A stretch of 60,516 nt of DNA. Source: Syntrophomonadaceae bacterium. Its GTDB lineage: Bacteria; Bacillota; PH28-bin88. Shown here piece after piece: positions 25,583-34,674 of this stretch. The stretch covers positions 1-60,516 of the forward strand of contig JAGXSE010000003.1 in NCBI GenBank assembly GCA_018333865.1. Reading direction: 5' to 3'. A program made the translations under genes and the position numbers. The notes under the pieces were generated by a model, which was given only the letters and a program-made list of their open reading frames with translations, did no database searches and was not told the origin of the DNA. Positions within the stretch are counted from its first letter, which is position 1. Each line of letters begins with the position of its first letter.

Positions 25583-25926
25583 CAAGCCAGCTAGCAAGTC
25601 GGGAAGGGTTCTTGACTTGCTAGTGTACTTGTCGGGTGTTCGATAGTTTATGTACGGTCACTTGTCAGTGCTGTCATGGGGGGCATGTTGGCGAGGGGGT
25701 ATTTCCGCTTGCTAGAGTAGAGGGAAAGATAATAAAAATATTGCGAAATATCATTGCAATATAAAAATTTTAAATAATCTAAACATTCAAATCTATTATA
25801 TAATAGTGATAAATGTTTTAAGTTGCAAAAGTAAAGGATGGAGGGATGTGATAAAAATTATTAAAAATATTCAACGGGCAGGGTAATCTATGCCAAGCAA
25901 TTCTACCAGCGAAGGGAGCAGAAGTT
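25583..25926 (+). other. Regulatory gap before the second TAXI-TRAP operon
   Basis: No gene. CTAGCAAGTC (25591-25600) and GACTTGCTAG (25614-25623) form a perfect 10-bp hairpin right after the dehydrogenase. From 25735 the DNA becomes very A/T-rich, with TATAAT at 25799-25804 inside an inverted repeat AAACATT (25781) ... AATGTTT (25818). ATTGCAAT at 25753-25760 is a small palindrome. A promoter with an operator is likely, but no clear -35 box is seen. Confidence 0.45.
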
Positions 25927-27969
25927 ATGGGCGCAAACAATGGTGCCACAGGTTCGGGAGGACAGGCGAAAATAGAGCATGTCCAAAAACTGAACCTTGA
26001 TATGGAAGATGTTGAAATATCTTCACAACGCAAACTATCCGGCAATTTAGCCAAATTCATCACCATCTGGGCTGTAATCGTCGCCGCATTGCATATCTAT
26101 AGCATGGTTTTTTATCCGGTGGACCCCTGGAAGTACCGCAGCTTCCATGTAGCCAGCCTGTCGTTTTTAGGTTTTCTCCTTTTCCCGGGCTGGCAAAAAG
26201 CCGGATCCAGGGTGCATTGGAGCGATTGGGTTTTTGCTGTTGCCAGCATGGCAGTCTTTGGCTATATAGTATACCACCATAGCGAACTGATCTTTCGTAT
26301 CGGCATCATGCCCACAACGGCGGATTATATCATTGCTGTTACCGGAATCATCCTGGTGTTGGAGCTAACCCGCCGTACAGCCGGAATGGCGCTGCCTATA
26401 CTGGTTGGCGTTTTTTTGCTGTACACCTTTATCGGTCCCTACCTGCCGGGAATTATGCATAACCGGAGTTATGCCCCGGAGCGGATGTTCACCTTTATCT
26501 ACAGCCAGGATGGGGTCTTCAGCATTCCGGTGGATATCAGTTCCACCTTCCTCATCATGTTCATCATTTTTGCCTCATTTCTGCAAGTTTCCGGGGTAGG
26601 TAAATATTTTGTGGAATGGGCCTTTTCCATCAGCGGCCATTTGCGGGGCGGGCCGGCCAAGGTGGCGGTCTTATCCAGCGCCTTGATGGGGACGATGAGC
26701 GGCACCTCGGTCGGCAATGTGGTGGCTACCGGCAGTTTTACCATTCCTCTGATGCGCAAAGTTGGCTACTCTCCTCAGTTTGCTGCGGCCACCGAAGCTG
26801 TGGCTTCGACCGGTGGGCAGATTATGCCGCCGATCATGGGCGCAGGTGTCTTTATCATGGCTGAGCTGACGGGAATACCCTACTCCCGGCTGATGCTGGC
26901 CGGGATTATTCCTGCAGTATTGTACTTTGCCTCCTGTTACATGATGGTGGACCTGGAGGCAATCAAGCAAAGGCTGCATGGCATTCCGCGACATCTGCTG
27001 CCGGGACTAAAAGAAGTAATGTCTCGTAGCTATATGTTTCTACCTGTATTAGTTCTGTTTGGGATGCTATTATTTGGTTTTTCCGTTGTTATGGCCGGGT
27101 TTTGGGCCATTATCAGCGCATTTTTAATCAGCTGGACCAGCAAGAAAACCCGCATGGGCCTTAAGGACATCATGAAGGCCCTAGAGGGGGGAGCCCGGGG
27201 TACCATTCAGATGATGGCTGTCTGCGCCTCTGCCGGCATTATCGTGGGAGTTATCGCCCTGACCGGCGTTGGGTTGAGGTTTTCCTCAGTAATCTTAGGT
27301 ATTGCAGGGGAAAGCACCTTCTTGGCCCTGCTCTTTACCATGGGTATTGTTATTATCTTGGGGATGGGGATGCCTACCACTGCCGCTTATGCGGTTGCAG
27401 CGGCTGTTGTAGCTCCCGGTTTAATAGGGATAGGCATTGAGCCATTGATGGCCCACTTCTTTATTTTTTATTTCGCCTGCGTTTCAGCCATTACACCGCC
27501 TGTAGCCCTGGCGGCCTATGCCGGGGCGGCTATCAGCGGCTCGGAGCCGATGAAAACCGGCTATACCGCCTTTCGCCTTGGAATTGCAGCCTACATTGTG
27601 CCCTTTATGTTTTATTATGCCCCGGAAATTTTAATGAGTGGTTCCCCAACGGTGATCATTCTTCGGACAGTCACAGCCCTGGTTGGCATCTATGCTCTGG
27701 CTACTGCCGTGCAGGGGTATTTCTTCGGGCATACTCCGCTAATAATTAGGGCGCTTTTGTTAGTGGCAAGTTATGGTCTGGTAACCCCCAACGAGTTATT
27801 AGATATTATAGGATTGGCTCTCTTGTTGGTATTGTTCATAGTCCAGCGAGCAATCCGCAAAACTGAAGATACCGATGAGGCATCTTCTGACGAGCTTAAG
27901 TCGACCAGGCAGCATACGTCCTCCTTTAAGGGGATCGGAAAGTCTGGAAAAGCAAAAACCCATGTCTAA
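25927..27969 (+). CDS. TRAP transporter permease, fused small and large subunits, second copy
   Basis: 680 residues. A charged cytoplasmic start of ~45 residues is followed by the DctQ-like four helices and the DctM part with GGPAKVAVLSSALMGTMSGT, VVATGSFTIPLMRKVGY and STGGQIMPPIMGAGVF. It resembles the permease at 10688 closely in layout but has a longer hydrophilic N-terminus and a charged C-terminal tail. Here the permease precedes its receptor, the reverse of the first cluster. Confidence 0.92.
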   Translation: MGANNGATGSGGQAKIEHVQKLNLDMEDVEISSQRKLSGNLAKFITIWAVIVAALHIYSMVFYPVDPWKYRSFHVASLSFLGFLLFPGWQKAGSRVHWSDWVFAVASMAVFGYIVYHHSELIFRIGIMPTTADYIIAVTGIILVLELTRRTAGMALPILVGVFLLYTFIGPYLPGIMHNRSYAPERMFTFIYSQDGVFSIPVDISSTFLIMFIIFASFLQVSGVGKYFVEWAFSISGHLRGGPAKVAVLSSALMGTMSGTSVGNVVATGSFTIPLMRKVGYSPQFAAATEAVASTGGQIMPPIMGAGVFIMAELTGIPYSRLMLAGIIPAVLYFASCYMMVDLEAIKQRLHGIPRHLLPGLKEVMSRSYMFLPVLVLFGMLLFGFSVVMAGFWAIISAFLISWTSKKTRMGLKDIMKALEGGARGTIQMMAVCASAGIIVGVIALTGVGLRFSSVILGIAGESTFLALLFTMGIVIILGMGMPTTAAYAVAAAVVAPGLIGIGIEPLMAHFFIFYFACVSAITPPVALAAYAGAAISGSEPMKTGYTAFRLGIAAYIVPFMFYYAPEILMSGSPTVIILRTVTALVGIYALATAVQGYFFGHTPLIIRALLLVASYGLVTPNELLDIIGLALLLVLFIVQRAIRKTEDTDEASSDELKSTRQHTSSFKGIGKSGKAKTHV

Positions 27970-28013
27970 TTGCGGTCGTTACTAAAGCAAACAAAAAATG
28001 GAGGAGGAGAAAA

Positions 28014-29330
28014 ATGAGACTAGGTAAATTGATTGGCCTACTAATCCTGCTGGTTTTATTGAGTCTGTCTTTAGCACTAACGGGATGTGGCGAAAGAGCG
28101 GCAGAAGCTCCTAAACCGGCGCCTGCACCCGCGCCGGCTCCGGCGCCTGCACCGGTACCGGCACCGGCTCCTGCCCCGGCACCCGCCCCGGTACCAGCTC
28201 CGGCTCCTGCACCGGCACCCGCTCCGGCTCCTGCGTCGGCTCCCGCAACTGCGCCTGCCCCGGCTCCAGCGCCGGCACAGGTTCAGCCCCGGCCGGCGGC
28301 TCCGGCGCCTGCTCCGGCACAGGTTCAGCCAAAGCCGGCGGCTCCGGCACCTGCTGCGGTAGCGACCCCGGCTCCGGCCCAGCCGAAGATGTCGGTTACG
28401 GTTGATCGAAGCAAGTGGCCAAGATCCCTCACGGTTGGCGGAGCTTCTGTCGGCGGAGCTGCCTATGTTTATATGGGAGCTGTATCCAGGGTGATAGAAC
28501 GGGTAACAGGTGTTCCCAGCAGTCTTCAAGTTACTGGCGGACCACTTCATAATATCCAGTTAATGGAGCTCGGCGATCTACAAGTAGGGTTCACAACCAT
28601 GGGCCCGGCTTATGAAGCTTTGGAAGGCAAAGAGGCCTGGACCAGAGGGCAAAAGTTTACCAATTTCCGCGGAATATTTCCCATGTATACTACTTACTCT
28701 TTCTGGTGGGTATTCGACCATACCGGCATCAGAAACATCCGGGATCTGGAAAACCTGGTAGTGGGTGTAGGCCCGATAGGAGGAACCCCGGGTACCTTCC
28801 ATCCGCTCTTTCTGCAGGAATTGGGAATTCGCCCGCGGGCGATCCGTCACGCTGGAGCCAGTGCTCTAGTCTCCCAGCATTTAGACCGGCAGATCGAAGC
28901 CAATAGTTTTGCTTCCGGCGTACCGGTCGCTGCGGTATCGGAAACCGCTGCCCATCGGCCCATTCGGGTGTTTGGGGTTGAAGGAGCTGACCGGGATAAA
29001 ATCGTTGCCCGCTGGCCCTTCTGGACACCGACAGTCATCCCGCCTAGGGCATTTGGAGAATGGCAGGATTACGAGATCCAGACGGTGGGGATGTGGAACA
29101 TGGCCCTTGCCCACAAGGACATGCCAGAAGATTTGGTATATACGATTGTAAAGGGTATCTTTGAAAATACATCAGCTTTAGTCGCCGCTACCAGATCGGC
29201 AGAAGAAACCCAAATGCGTTTCATTTCGGAAAATACCTTTTTACCAATGCACCCTGGAGCAATAAAATTCTTCGAGGATAACGGCTTTAAGATCCCGACC
29301 AAGCTCCACCCGCCTGAATTCAAAAGATAG
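28014..29330 (+). CDS. TAXI-family TRAP solute-binding lipoprotein with a 93-residue Ala-Pro linker
   Basis: 438 residues. Signal peptide with lipobox LTGC (Cys 25), then Ala-Pro repeats to about residue 124, within which AQVQPRPAAPAPAP recurs once as AQVQPKPAAPAPA. The binding domain begins near SKWPRSLTVGGASVGGAAYV; further TAXI features are LMELGDLQVGFTTMGPAYEA and VVGVGPIGGTPGTF. It serves the permease 44 bases upstream. The substrate is probably a carboxylate. The binding domain differs clearly from the one at 9284, so this is not a recent copy. Confidence 0.9.
   Translation: MRLGKLIGLLILLVLLSLSLALTGCGERAAEAPKPAPAPAPAPAPAPVPAPAPAPAPAPVPAPAPAPAPAPAPASAPATAPAPAPAPAQVQPRPAAPAPAPAQVQPKPAAPAPAAVATPAPAQPKMSVTVDRSKWPRSLTVGGASVGGAAYVYMGAVSRVIERVTGVPSSLQVTGGPLHNIQLMELGDLQVGFTTMGPAYEALEGKEAWTRGQKFTNFRGIFPMYTTYSFWWVFDHTGIRNIRDLENLVVGVGPIGGTPGTFHPLFLQELGIRPRAIRHAGASALVSQHLDRQIEANSFASGVPVAAVSETAAHRPIRVFGVEGADRDKIVARWPFWTPTVIPPRAFGEWQDYEIQTVGMWNMALAHKDMPEDLVYTIVKGIFENTSALVAATRSAEETQMRFISENTFLPMHPGAIKFFEDNGFKIPTKLHPPEFKR
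28107..28385 (+). repeat. Minisatellite coding for the second Ala-Pro linker
   Basis: 279 bases of GC(T/A/G)CC(G/T/A)-type six-base units with a longer internal duplication around 28270-28350. Codons for Ala and Pro vary more than in the tract at 9383. Confidence 0.85.
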
Positions 29331-29444
29331 AGCAAGTCGTGACGGCTCTGGTCTGCCAGGATAACCAAACTAAAAAAGGACTGGCCAGATTCCGAAAAAA
29401 ACCTTGCGCATCAAGTTATATCGTGATAAACTGACTTTAACAAG

Positions 29445-29731
29445 TTAAAGGAAATGATGGGGAAAAGTAGGTCAGCGGAACCTGCCAGGGAGAGGGTGCC
29501 TTAGACTGGAAGCGCTCTCGAGGGAAAGCTGAGTGAAGTTCACCCCTGATTCGGCAGGCTGAAACTCGTGCTAGCAAGTAGGTTTGCCCGGACACTTCCA
29601 CCGTTAAAAGGAAGGAGGTATCGGACTTAGAGTCCCGTACCTTGAAAGAGGGGGCCTTAACCAGGCCAACTTGGGTGGTACCGCGGCAAGCATTTAGCTT
29701 CTCGTCCCTATTGGGCGAGAAGCTTTTATAT
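29445..29731 (+). promoter_or_regulatory. T-box leader 1 (tRNA-sensing riboswitch)
   Basis: Stem I starts near AAAGTAGG and carries GAAGTTCACC at 29535-29544; the T-box itself is GGGTGGTACCGCGG at 29673-29686. The terminator GCTTCTCG/CGAGAAGC with TTTTA follows at 29695-29731. The specifier is read as UUC (Phe, 29539-29541), or, one base later, UCA (Ser). Uncharged cognate tRNA would prevent termination. Confidence 0.9.
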
Positions 29732-29749
29732 TCTAAAAATCAATAATCT

Positions 29750-30050
29750 AAGGCAATGACGGAGGAAAGTAGGGCGGAACCGGCCCGACAGGGAGGGGGT
29801 GTCACCTGACTGAGAGCACCCCCGGGGTATGACCGTTTGAAGTTCCCTCCCGAGCAGGGGGCTGAAACTTTTTAGCTAAAAAAGCAAGTAGGCCTGCCCG
29901 GGGGCTCCCGCCGTTAATGGGAGGGGATACCGGAGATCTTCCTTGGAAGCCTCTCCCGTATCTTTTGGAGGTGGGCTGCCTTTTGGCAGTTAACCAGGGT
30001 GGTACCGCGGAAGCAAACCTTTCGTCCCTACGGGGCGGAAGGTTTTTTTT
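29750..30050 (+). promoter_or_regulatory. T-box leader 2, in tandem
   Basis: A second complete leader: AAAGTAGGG near the 5' end, GAAGTTCCCTCCCGAGC at 29839-29855, T-box AGGGTGGTACCGCGG at 29996-30010, and terminator AACCTTTCG/CGGAAGGTT followed by T8. The specifier is UUC (Phe, 29843-29845), or UCC (Ser) if read one base later. Two leaders in series would demand the same uncharged tRNA twice. Confidence 0.92.
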
Positions 30051-30079
30051 GATGAGCTATATTGAGAGGAGGGAGATTT

Positions 30080-30187
30080 ATGCTGGGTATTCCTGACCCG
30101 CAAATTTGGCTGGCTTACCTGTTATCTGTTTTTTCCGCCGTGCTATGCGTGGTTTACGGCATTGTTAAATGGAACAGCGACAACTAA
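30080..30187 (+). CDS. Symporter small accessory protein (35 residues)
   Basis: ATG 30080 with GAGGAGGGAG upstream starts a 35-residue protein: a short N-terminus (MLGIPDPQIWLAYLLSV) and one membrane helix ending in IVKWNSDN. It lies 30 bases before the symporter and behind the two T-boxes. Tiny one-helix proteins at this position are known beside sodium:solute symporters. Confidence 0.8.
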   Translation: MLGIPDPQIWLAYLLSVFSAVLCVVYGIVKWNSDN

Positions 30188-30217
30188 TGGTCGAATATAA
30201 CAAGAGGAGGTACTCTC

Positions 30218-31855
30218 ATGGACAGGACTTTGCTTTACGGAGTGGTTTTTCTATATGCATTGGCGGTGGCTGGGCTAGGTTATTATGCCTACTGCCGTAC
30301 CAAGAATGACAAGGATTACCTGATTGCCGGCGGGAACGTGCATCCGGTGTTGATGGCCTTAGCCTATGGATCCACTTTCATCAGCACCGCAGCTATTGTG
30401 GGCTTTGGCGGGACGGCTGCCATGTTTGGCATGGGCCTGTTATGGTTGACGGTTGCAAACATCTTTGTCGGCATTTTTTTGGCCTTCGTCTTTTTTGGCA
30501 AAAGAACCCTTGTAGTTGGCCGCAACCTGGATGCCAAGACTTTTCCGGAATTGCTGGGGCGCCGCTACAACTCTAGCTTTATTCAAAAATATACCGCAGC
30601 AGTGATTGCCGTGGCCATGCCCCTTTATGCGGCTGCTGTGATGATCGGGGGCAGCCGCTTCCTGGAACAGACCTTAAATATTAATTACCAGGCCGCGGTT
30701 TGGGTTTTTGCTTTGTTTGTTGCATCTTATGTGTTGATTGGCGGACTTAAAGGAGTGATCTATACCGATGCCCTTCAGGGAGGGATCATGTTTGTCGGCA
30801 TGGTAACGTTGCTGATCTTAACCTATGCCAAACTGGGAGGCCCTTTGGCTGCCCATGAGTCTTTAACCCAGCTGGCCAGCCAGGTTCCTGCCGCCTTGGC
30901 CCAAAAAGGACACCAGGGCTGGACCCAGATGCCCGTCTTCCTTTCAGAATACTGGTGGGTAGTGGTATCGACCCTGGTATTAGGGGTAGGCATCGGGGTT
31001 TTAGCCCAGCCCCAACTGGTTGTGCGCTATCTGACTGTAAAAAGCCCAAGAGAGCTTAACCGGGCTGTGGGAATTGGCGGCGTATTTATCCTGGCCATGA
31101 CCGGGGTGGCTTTTGCGGTCGGCGCATTAACAAATGTTTACTTCAGCCAGACCGTCGGCCAGATTTCGCTGCTAGCAGCAGCCGATCCGGTGACCAAAAC
31201 CCCTAACATGGACCGGATTATTCCTCTTTATATCAACATGGCTATGCCCCAGTGGTTTGCCTACCTGTTCATGCTGACCCTGTTATCGGCGGCCATGTCC
31301 ACCTTAAGCGGCCAGTTCCATGTTATCGGCACCTCCCTTAGCCGGGATCTTTATGCTGGCAGCCGGAAGGGCTCTGCTGCCCAATCCCTCATGATCAACC
31401 GGTTGGGCCTGGTGGTTGCTCTCGGCATTAGCGTATGGCTCAGTTTCAAGCTGCCTTTAAATATTATCGCGGTGGCAACAGCCATTTTCTTTGGGGTATG
31501 CGCAGCCAGCTTTCTGCCGGCCTATGTGGCGGCCCTGTACTGGCCCAGGGCAACAAAGGCAGGAGCCTTGGCCAGCATGTTGGTAGGCTCGATTACAAGC
31601 TTGTTTCTGCTGACCTTTGTCTTTGCCAGAGGTTCAGCTTCCCTTGGGATTAGCCAGGCAATCTTTAATAAACCGGCCCTCTTTGCCTTCCCCTGGACAG
31701 TGATCGACCCGATCGTCATTGCACTGCCTCTTTCCGCGGTGACCATGATTGCGGTGAGCTTGTTGACGGAACCGGTAGAGCAGTCTCTCCTTCGTCGCTG
31801 CCTCTTAAGCCGCATTGCCTCGCCGGCTGGGACGGCCTCAGCCAAAGAAGTATAA
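30218..31855 (+). CDS. Sodium:solute symporter (SSS family)
   Basis: 545 residues, 13 predicted helices. TKNDKDYLIAGGNVHPVLMA and GLKGVIYTDALQGGIMFVG are SSS-family hallmarks, the latter near the sodium site. Control by tandem T-boxes points to an amino acid or a precursor as substrate, phenylalanine or serine by the specifier codons. This assignment is inferred from the leaders alone. Confidence 0.88.
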   Translation: MDRTLLYGVVFLYALAVAGLGYYAYCRTKNDKDYLIAGGNVHPVLMALAYGSTFISTAAIVGFGGTAAMFGMGLLWLTVANIFVGIFLAFVFFGKRTLVVGRNLDAKTFPELLGRRYNSSFIQKYTAAVIAVAMPLYAAAVMIGGSRFLEQTLNINYQAAVWVFALFVASYVLIGGLKGVIYTDALQGGIMFVGMVTLLILTYAKLGGPLAAHESLTQLASQVPAALAQKGHQGWTQMPVFLSEYWWVVVSTLVLGVGIGVLAQPQLVVRYLTVKSPRELNRAVGIGGVFILAMTGVAFAVGALTNVYFSQTVGQISLLAAADPVTKTPNMDRIIPLYINMAMPQWFAYLFMLTLLSAAMSTLSGQFHVIGTSLSRDLYAGSRKGSAAQSLMINRLGLVVALGISVWLSFKLPLNIIAVATAIFFGVCAASFLPAYVAALYWPRATKAGALASMLVGSITSLFLLTFVFARGSASLGISQAIFNKPALFAFPWTVIDPIVIALPLSAVTMIAVSLLTEPVEQSLLRRCLLSRIASPAGTASAKEV

Positions 31856-31885
31856 AAGGGACCAGGTTGAATTATTTAAAGGATT

Positions 31886-31908
31886 GGGACGGCTGGTTAG
31901 GCCGTCCC
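31886..31908 (+). terminator. Hairpin after the symporter
   Basis: GGGACGGC-TGGTTAG-GCCGTCCC, an 8-bp perfect stem without T run, 30 bases after the stop. Confidence 0.45.
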
Positions 31909-31956
31909 GAAACTACGGTCGTCAGAATATTTGAGAAAAATATTTCTCCAAAAGGG

Positions 31957-31984
31957 TTGCAGAAGGAAAATAAATCATTATAAT
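31957..31984 (+). promoter_or_regulatory. Probable promoter of the tct operon
   Basis: TTGCAG at 31957-31962 and TATAAT at 31979-31984, 16 bases apart. It would give a leader of about 520 bases before tctA. Confidence 0.45.
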
Positions 31985-32510
31985 AAGAGTTGATAGCAAC
32001 TATAGGTTTCCGCTAATAGTACCCTGGCAAAGCCCCCAAAGCTTTAGCCAACAATCCTCAAGCTTTATTTCTGCAATAGAACAGTACCTAACTCAATGGT
32101 GACTGTTCTTCCAAACCGCAGTTGCTGCTTAAAGCGCTGCCGCCTCCCATGAGGTAAATTTTATTTTTTTGCCTTCTCAATTAAACAATCAATTTACTAT
32201 AATTAAAAATTGCGTTTTGAAGCTGGATTTAACTTTTTCGGCTATTGTGGAAGTCAAAAGAAATACAGCTTATATATATTTAGTGAATGTGAATACAAGA
32301 ACAAGTAGTATATGATATATTTGGCAAATAATGAAAAAATCAAGGGCAAAAACGTGGAGGACAATAACCAGAAGGAGGGATAACAAAATAAGATTTATTC
32401 GTTGAACTCAGGGGACTATCCGGATTTTCACCTAGTGCGAAAGGGGCTATCGTCAAGTAAGGAACTGGATTGGGTGTTATCTTTGCCTATAAGTGAGTGA
32501 GGTGAAAGCA
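31985..32510 (+). other. Long A/T-rich leader without a gene, before the TctA-TctB fusion
   Basis: No coding sequence was found. Visible elements are GTTG-ATAG-CAAC near 31992, AGAACAGT/ACTGTTCT (32078-32085 and 32102-32109) with a 16-base loop, and a ribosome binding site-like AGAAGGAGG near 32371 that is not followed by a sensible ORF. Confidence 0.4.
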
Positions 32511-34532
32511 TTGCTTGAGTACATCCTGCTAGGGTTTGTAAACCTTTTCAACCTTGAGCTGATCATGCTGATTATTCTCGGCCTTGCAGGCGGGATTATT
32601 ATCGGTGCCCTGCCAGGTTTCAGTCCAACCATGGGGGTAGCGTTGCTAGTTCCGTTTACCTTTTTCATGTCTCCAATTGAAGGGCTGTCCACTCTTTCCG
32701 CTGTATATGCGGGAGCTGTTTATGGCGGGTCTATCTCCGCCGTCTTGATAAATATCCCTGGTGCGCCGGCCAATGTGGCCACCCTTTTTGACGGATACCC
32801 GATGGCCCAAAAAGGAGAAGGAAGAAAAGCTTTATTGGCTTCGCTGATCGCGTCTGTAAGCGGCGGGCTGATAAGTGCCGTGGCCTTGATTTTCATTGCG
32901 CCGCTATTGGCGGTGATCGCATTAAAATTTGGGTCGCCCGAAAAATTTTGGATGGCTGTTTTCGGCTTGGTGATTATCTCCAGCCTGGGAACCGGAAGAG
33001 AATTGATCAAGGGTCTCCTGAGTGGTGCTTTTGGAGTATGGCTGGGAATTATCGGTACTTCCCCGATTACTGGTGAACCACGGTTTACCTTTGGCTTGGG
33101 GGAACTGTGGGGTGGTATCAGTGTGGTACCGGCACTGGTTGGGCTGTTTGCATTTTCCCAGGCACTGGTCTATTTCGAGCGAATAATGCAGCGAACAGGA
33201 CCTGCGGAAGTGATTGAGGTAAAGAAAGAAAAAGGGGACATCTGGAGGCTGGTGAAAGAGTTTTTTACCAAATACAGGAATTTGACCCTTTACACAGGTG
33301 TCTTGGGTACAGTGATCGGAATTATCCCGGGAGCAGGAGGTCAGGTGGGAGGGGTTGTGGCTTATGATCAAGCCAAGCGCTTTTCAAAGAAAAGCGACCA
33401 GTTTGGCACAGGTGTGGTCGAAGGTGTCATTGCTCCGGAGACTGCCAATAACGCAACGGTTGGGGGAGCGATAATTCCGCTGCTCACGCTGGGGATCCCT
33501 GGTAGCCCTACCGCTGCCGTTCTTTTGGGTGGCTTGCTGATCCACGGTCTGTGGCCCGGCCCGCTGTTATTTACTGATAACGCCGCAATTACATACACAT
33601 TTATGGTGGCCTTTCTGTTTGCCCAGGTGGCTATGTTTTTTGTGGCCTTGCCCATGTTGACCCAAGCGGTTCATATCGTCAGGGTTTCTGACTACTATCT
33701 TGGTCCTGCCGTGGTGGCCTTGTGTATTTTTGGCGCCTTTGCGGTTAATAACAATTTTTTTGACGTGTATGTGATGATCGCATTAGGAATTGTCGGCTAT
33801 TTATTTATCAAGACCGGGATCTCATTGGCCCCGGCCATCTTGGGGATAGTTCTGGGACCGATTGCGGAGCTAAATTTTATGCTGGCGCTTCGGGTCGGGA
33901 CAGCCAAAGGAGACCTTATGGGTTATTTATTCACCCGCCCGATTAGCGTGGCCATCCTCCTCCTAATTCTGGTAGTGTTGGTTAGTACGGTATTAATGGA
34001 AATTAAACGTTACAAGAAGACGCGGGAAACAGTGCCAGATGCGGTTCTGGGCAAAAGTGAAAATGCAACTCGGAACACAGCCAGAGGGCTCTGGTCTCTA
34101 GATGCAGTGATGGGGATAATTATAATTTTTGCCAGTATTTTGATCTGGCAGCTTTATCTGGCAAGGCTCTCCAGCGAAACCGGCCTCTTTCCAATTGCTG
34201 TTTTTATTGTTGTAGGTCTTATTGGTCTTGTCCAGGCAGGATATGGGATCTTTGTTTACAGTGATAGAGTCAAGTGGATACCCTGGCGGGTTGTTATTGA
34301 GGTTACTGCGGCAACAGTCGTGGCGGTTTTGGCAGCAAATACACTCGGATTATTTACAGTGACCTTCCTGTTGTGTACATATGTTGGTATCCGGATGGTT
34401 TCGCTCAGCGGCAATCAAATAAGGGGCTATGCTGCCAAGATCCTGGTATATAACATCGCTGCCATAGCATTTCTTTATGTTTGTTTTAAGGTATTGTTAC
34501 AGCTGCCAACGCCTCAGGGTTTATTTTTCTAA
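32511..34532 (+). CDS. Tripartite tricarboxylate transporter, TctA-TctB fusion
   Basis: About 673 residues. Residues 1-500 are TctA: GALPGFSPTMGVALLVPFTF, GAPANVATLFDGYPMAQKG and GIIPGAGGQVGGVVAYDQAK with LTLGIPGSPTAAVLLGGLL. A hydrophilic linker near 500-525 leads to a TctB-like unit of four to five helices (SSETGLFPIAVFIVVGLIG). TctA and TctB are normally separate proteins. TTG 32511 is preferred to GTG 32493 because GAGGTGA precedes it. With TctC it forms a secondary carboxylate importer. Confidence 0.88.
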   Translation: MLEYILLGFVNLFNLELIMLIILGLAGGIIIGALPGFSPTMGVALLVPFTFFMSPIEGLSTLSAVYAGAVYGGSISAVLINIPGAPANVATLFDGYPMAQKGEGRKALLASLIASVSGGLISAVALIFIAPLLAVIALKFGSPEKFWMAVFGLVIISSLGTGRELIKGLLSGAFGVWLGIIGTSPITGEPRFTFGLGELWGGISVVPALVGLFAFSQALVYFERIMQRTGPAEVIEVKKEKGDIWRLVKEFFTKYRNLTLYTGVLGTVIGIIPGAGGQVGGVVAYDQAKRFSKKSDQFGTGVVEGVIAPETANNATVGGAIIPLLTLGIPGSPTAAVLLGGLLIHGLWPGPLLFTDNAAITYTFMVAFLFAQVAMFFVALPMLTQAVHIVRVSDYYLGPAVVALCIFGAFAVNNNFFDVYVMIALGIVGYLFIKTGISLAPAILGIVLGPIAELNFMLALRVGTAKGDLMGYLFTRPISVAILLLILVVLVSTVLMEIKRYKKTRETVPDAVLGKSENATRNTARGLWSLDAVMGIIIIFASILIWQLYLARLSSETGLFPIAVFIVVGLIGLVQAGYGIFVYSDRVKWIPWRVVIEVTAATVVAVLAANTLGLFTVTFLLCTYVGIRMVSLSGNQIRGYAAKILVYNIAAIAFLYVCFKVLLQLPTPQGLFF

Positions 34533-34674
34533 GTAGGATTGTTTTTTTAGGTCTGAAAAAAATGTTAAGAGGGGGTGTTTTTTAGGGCAGGCAGGAGCCC
34601 TCCTGGTATATAAAAAGTTAGTCTTCTGTCATTGCAACCAGAATTTACTAAAAATCGAAGAGGAGTGAGGCCAA

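Noticed and set aside
25753-25818. Sigma-54 promoter before the second TAXI-TRAP operon
   Set aside because: No GG-N10-GC pair at -24/-12 could be found in the A/T-rich stretch.
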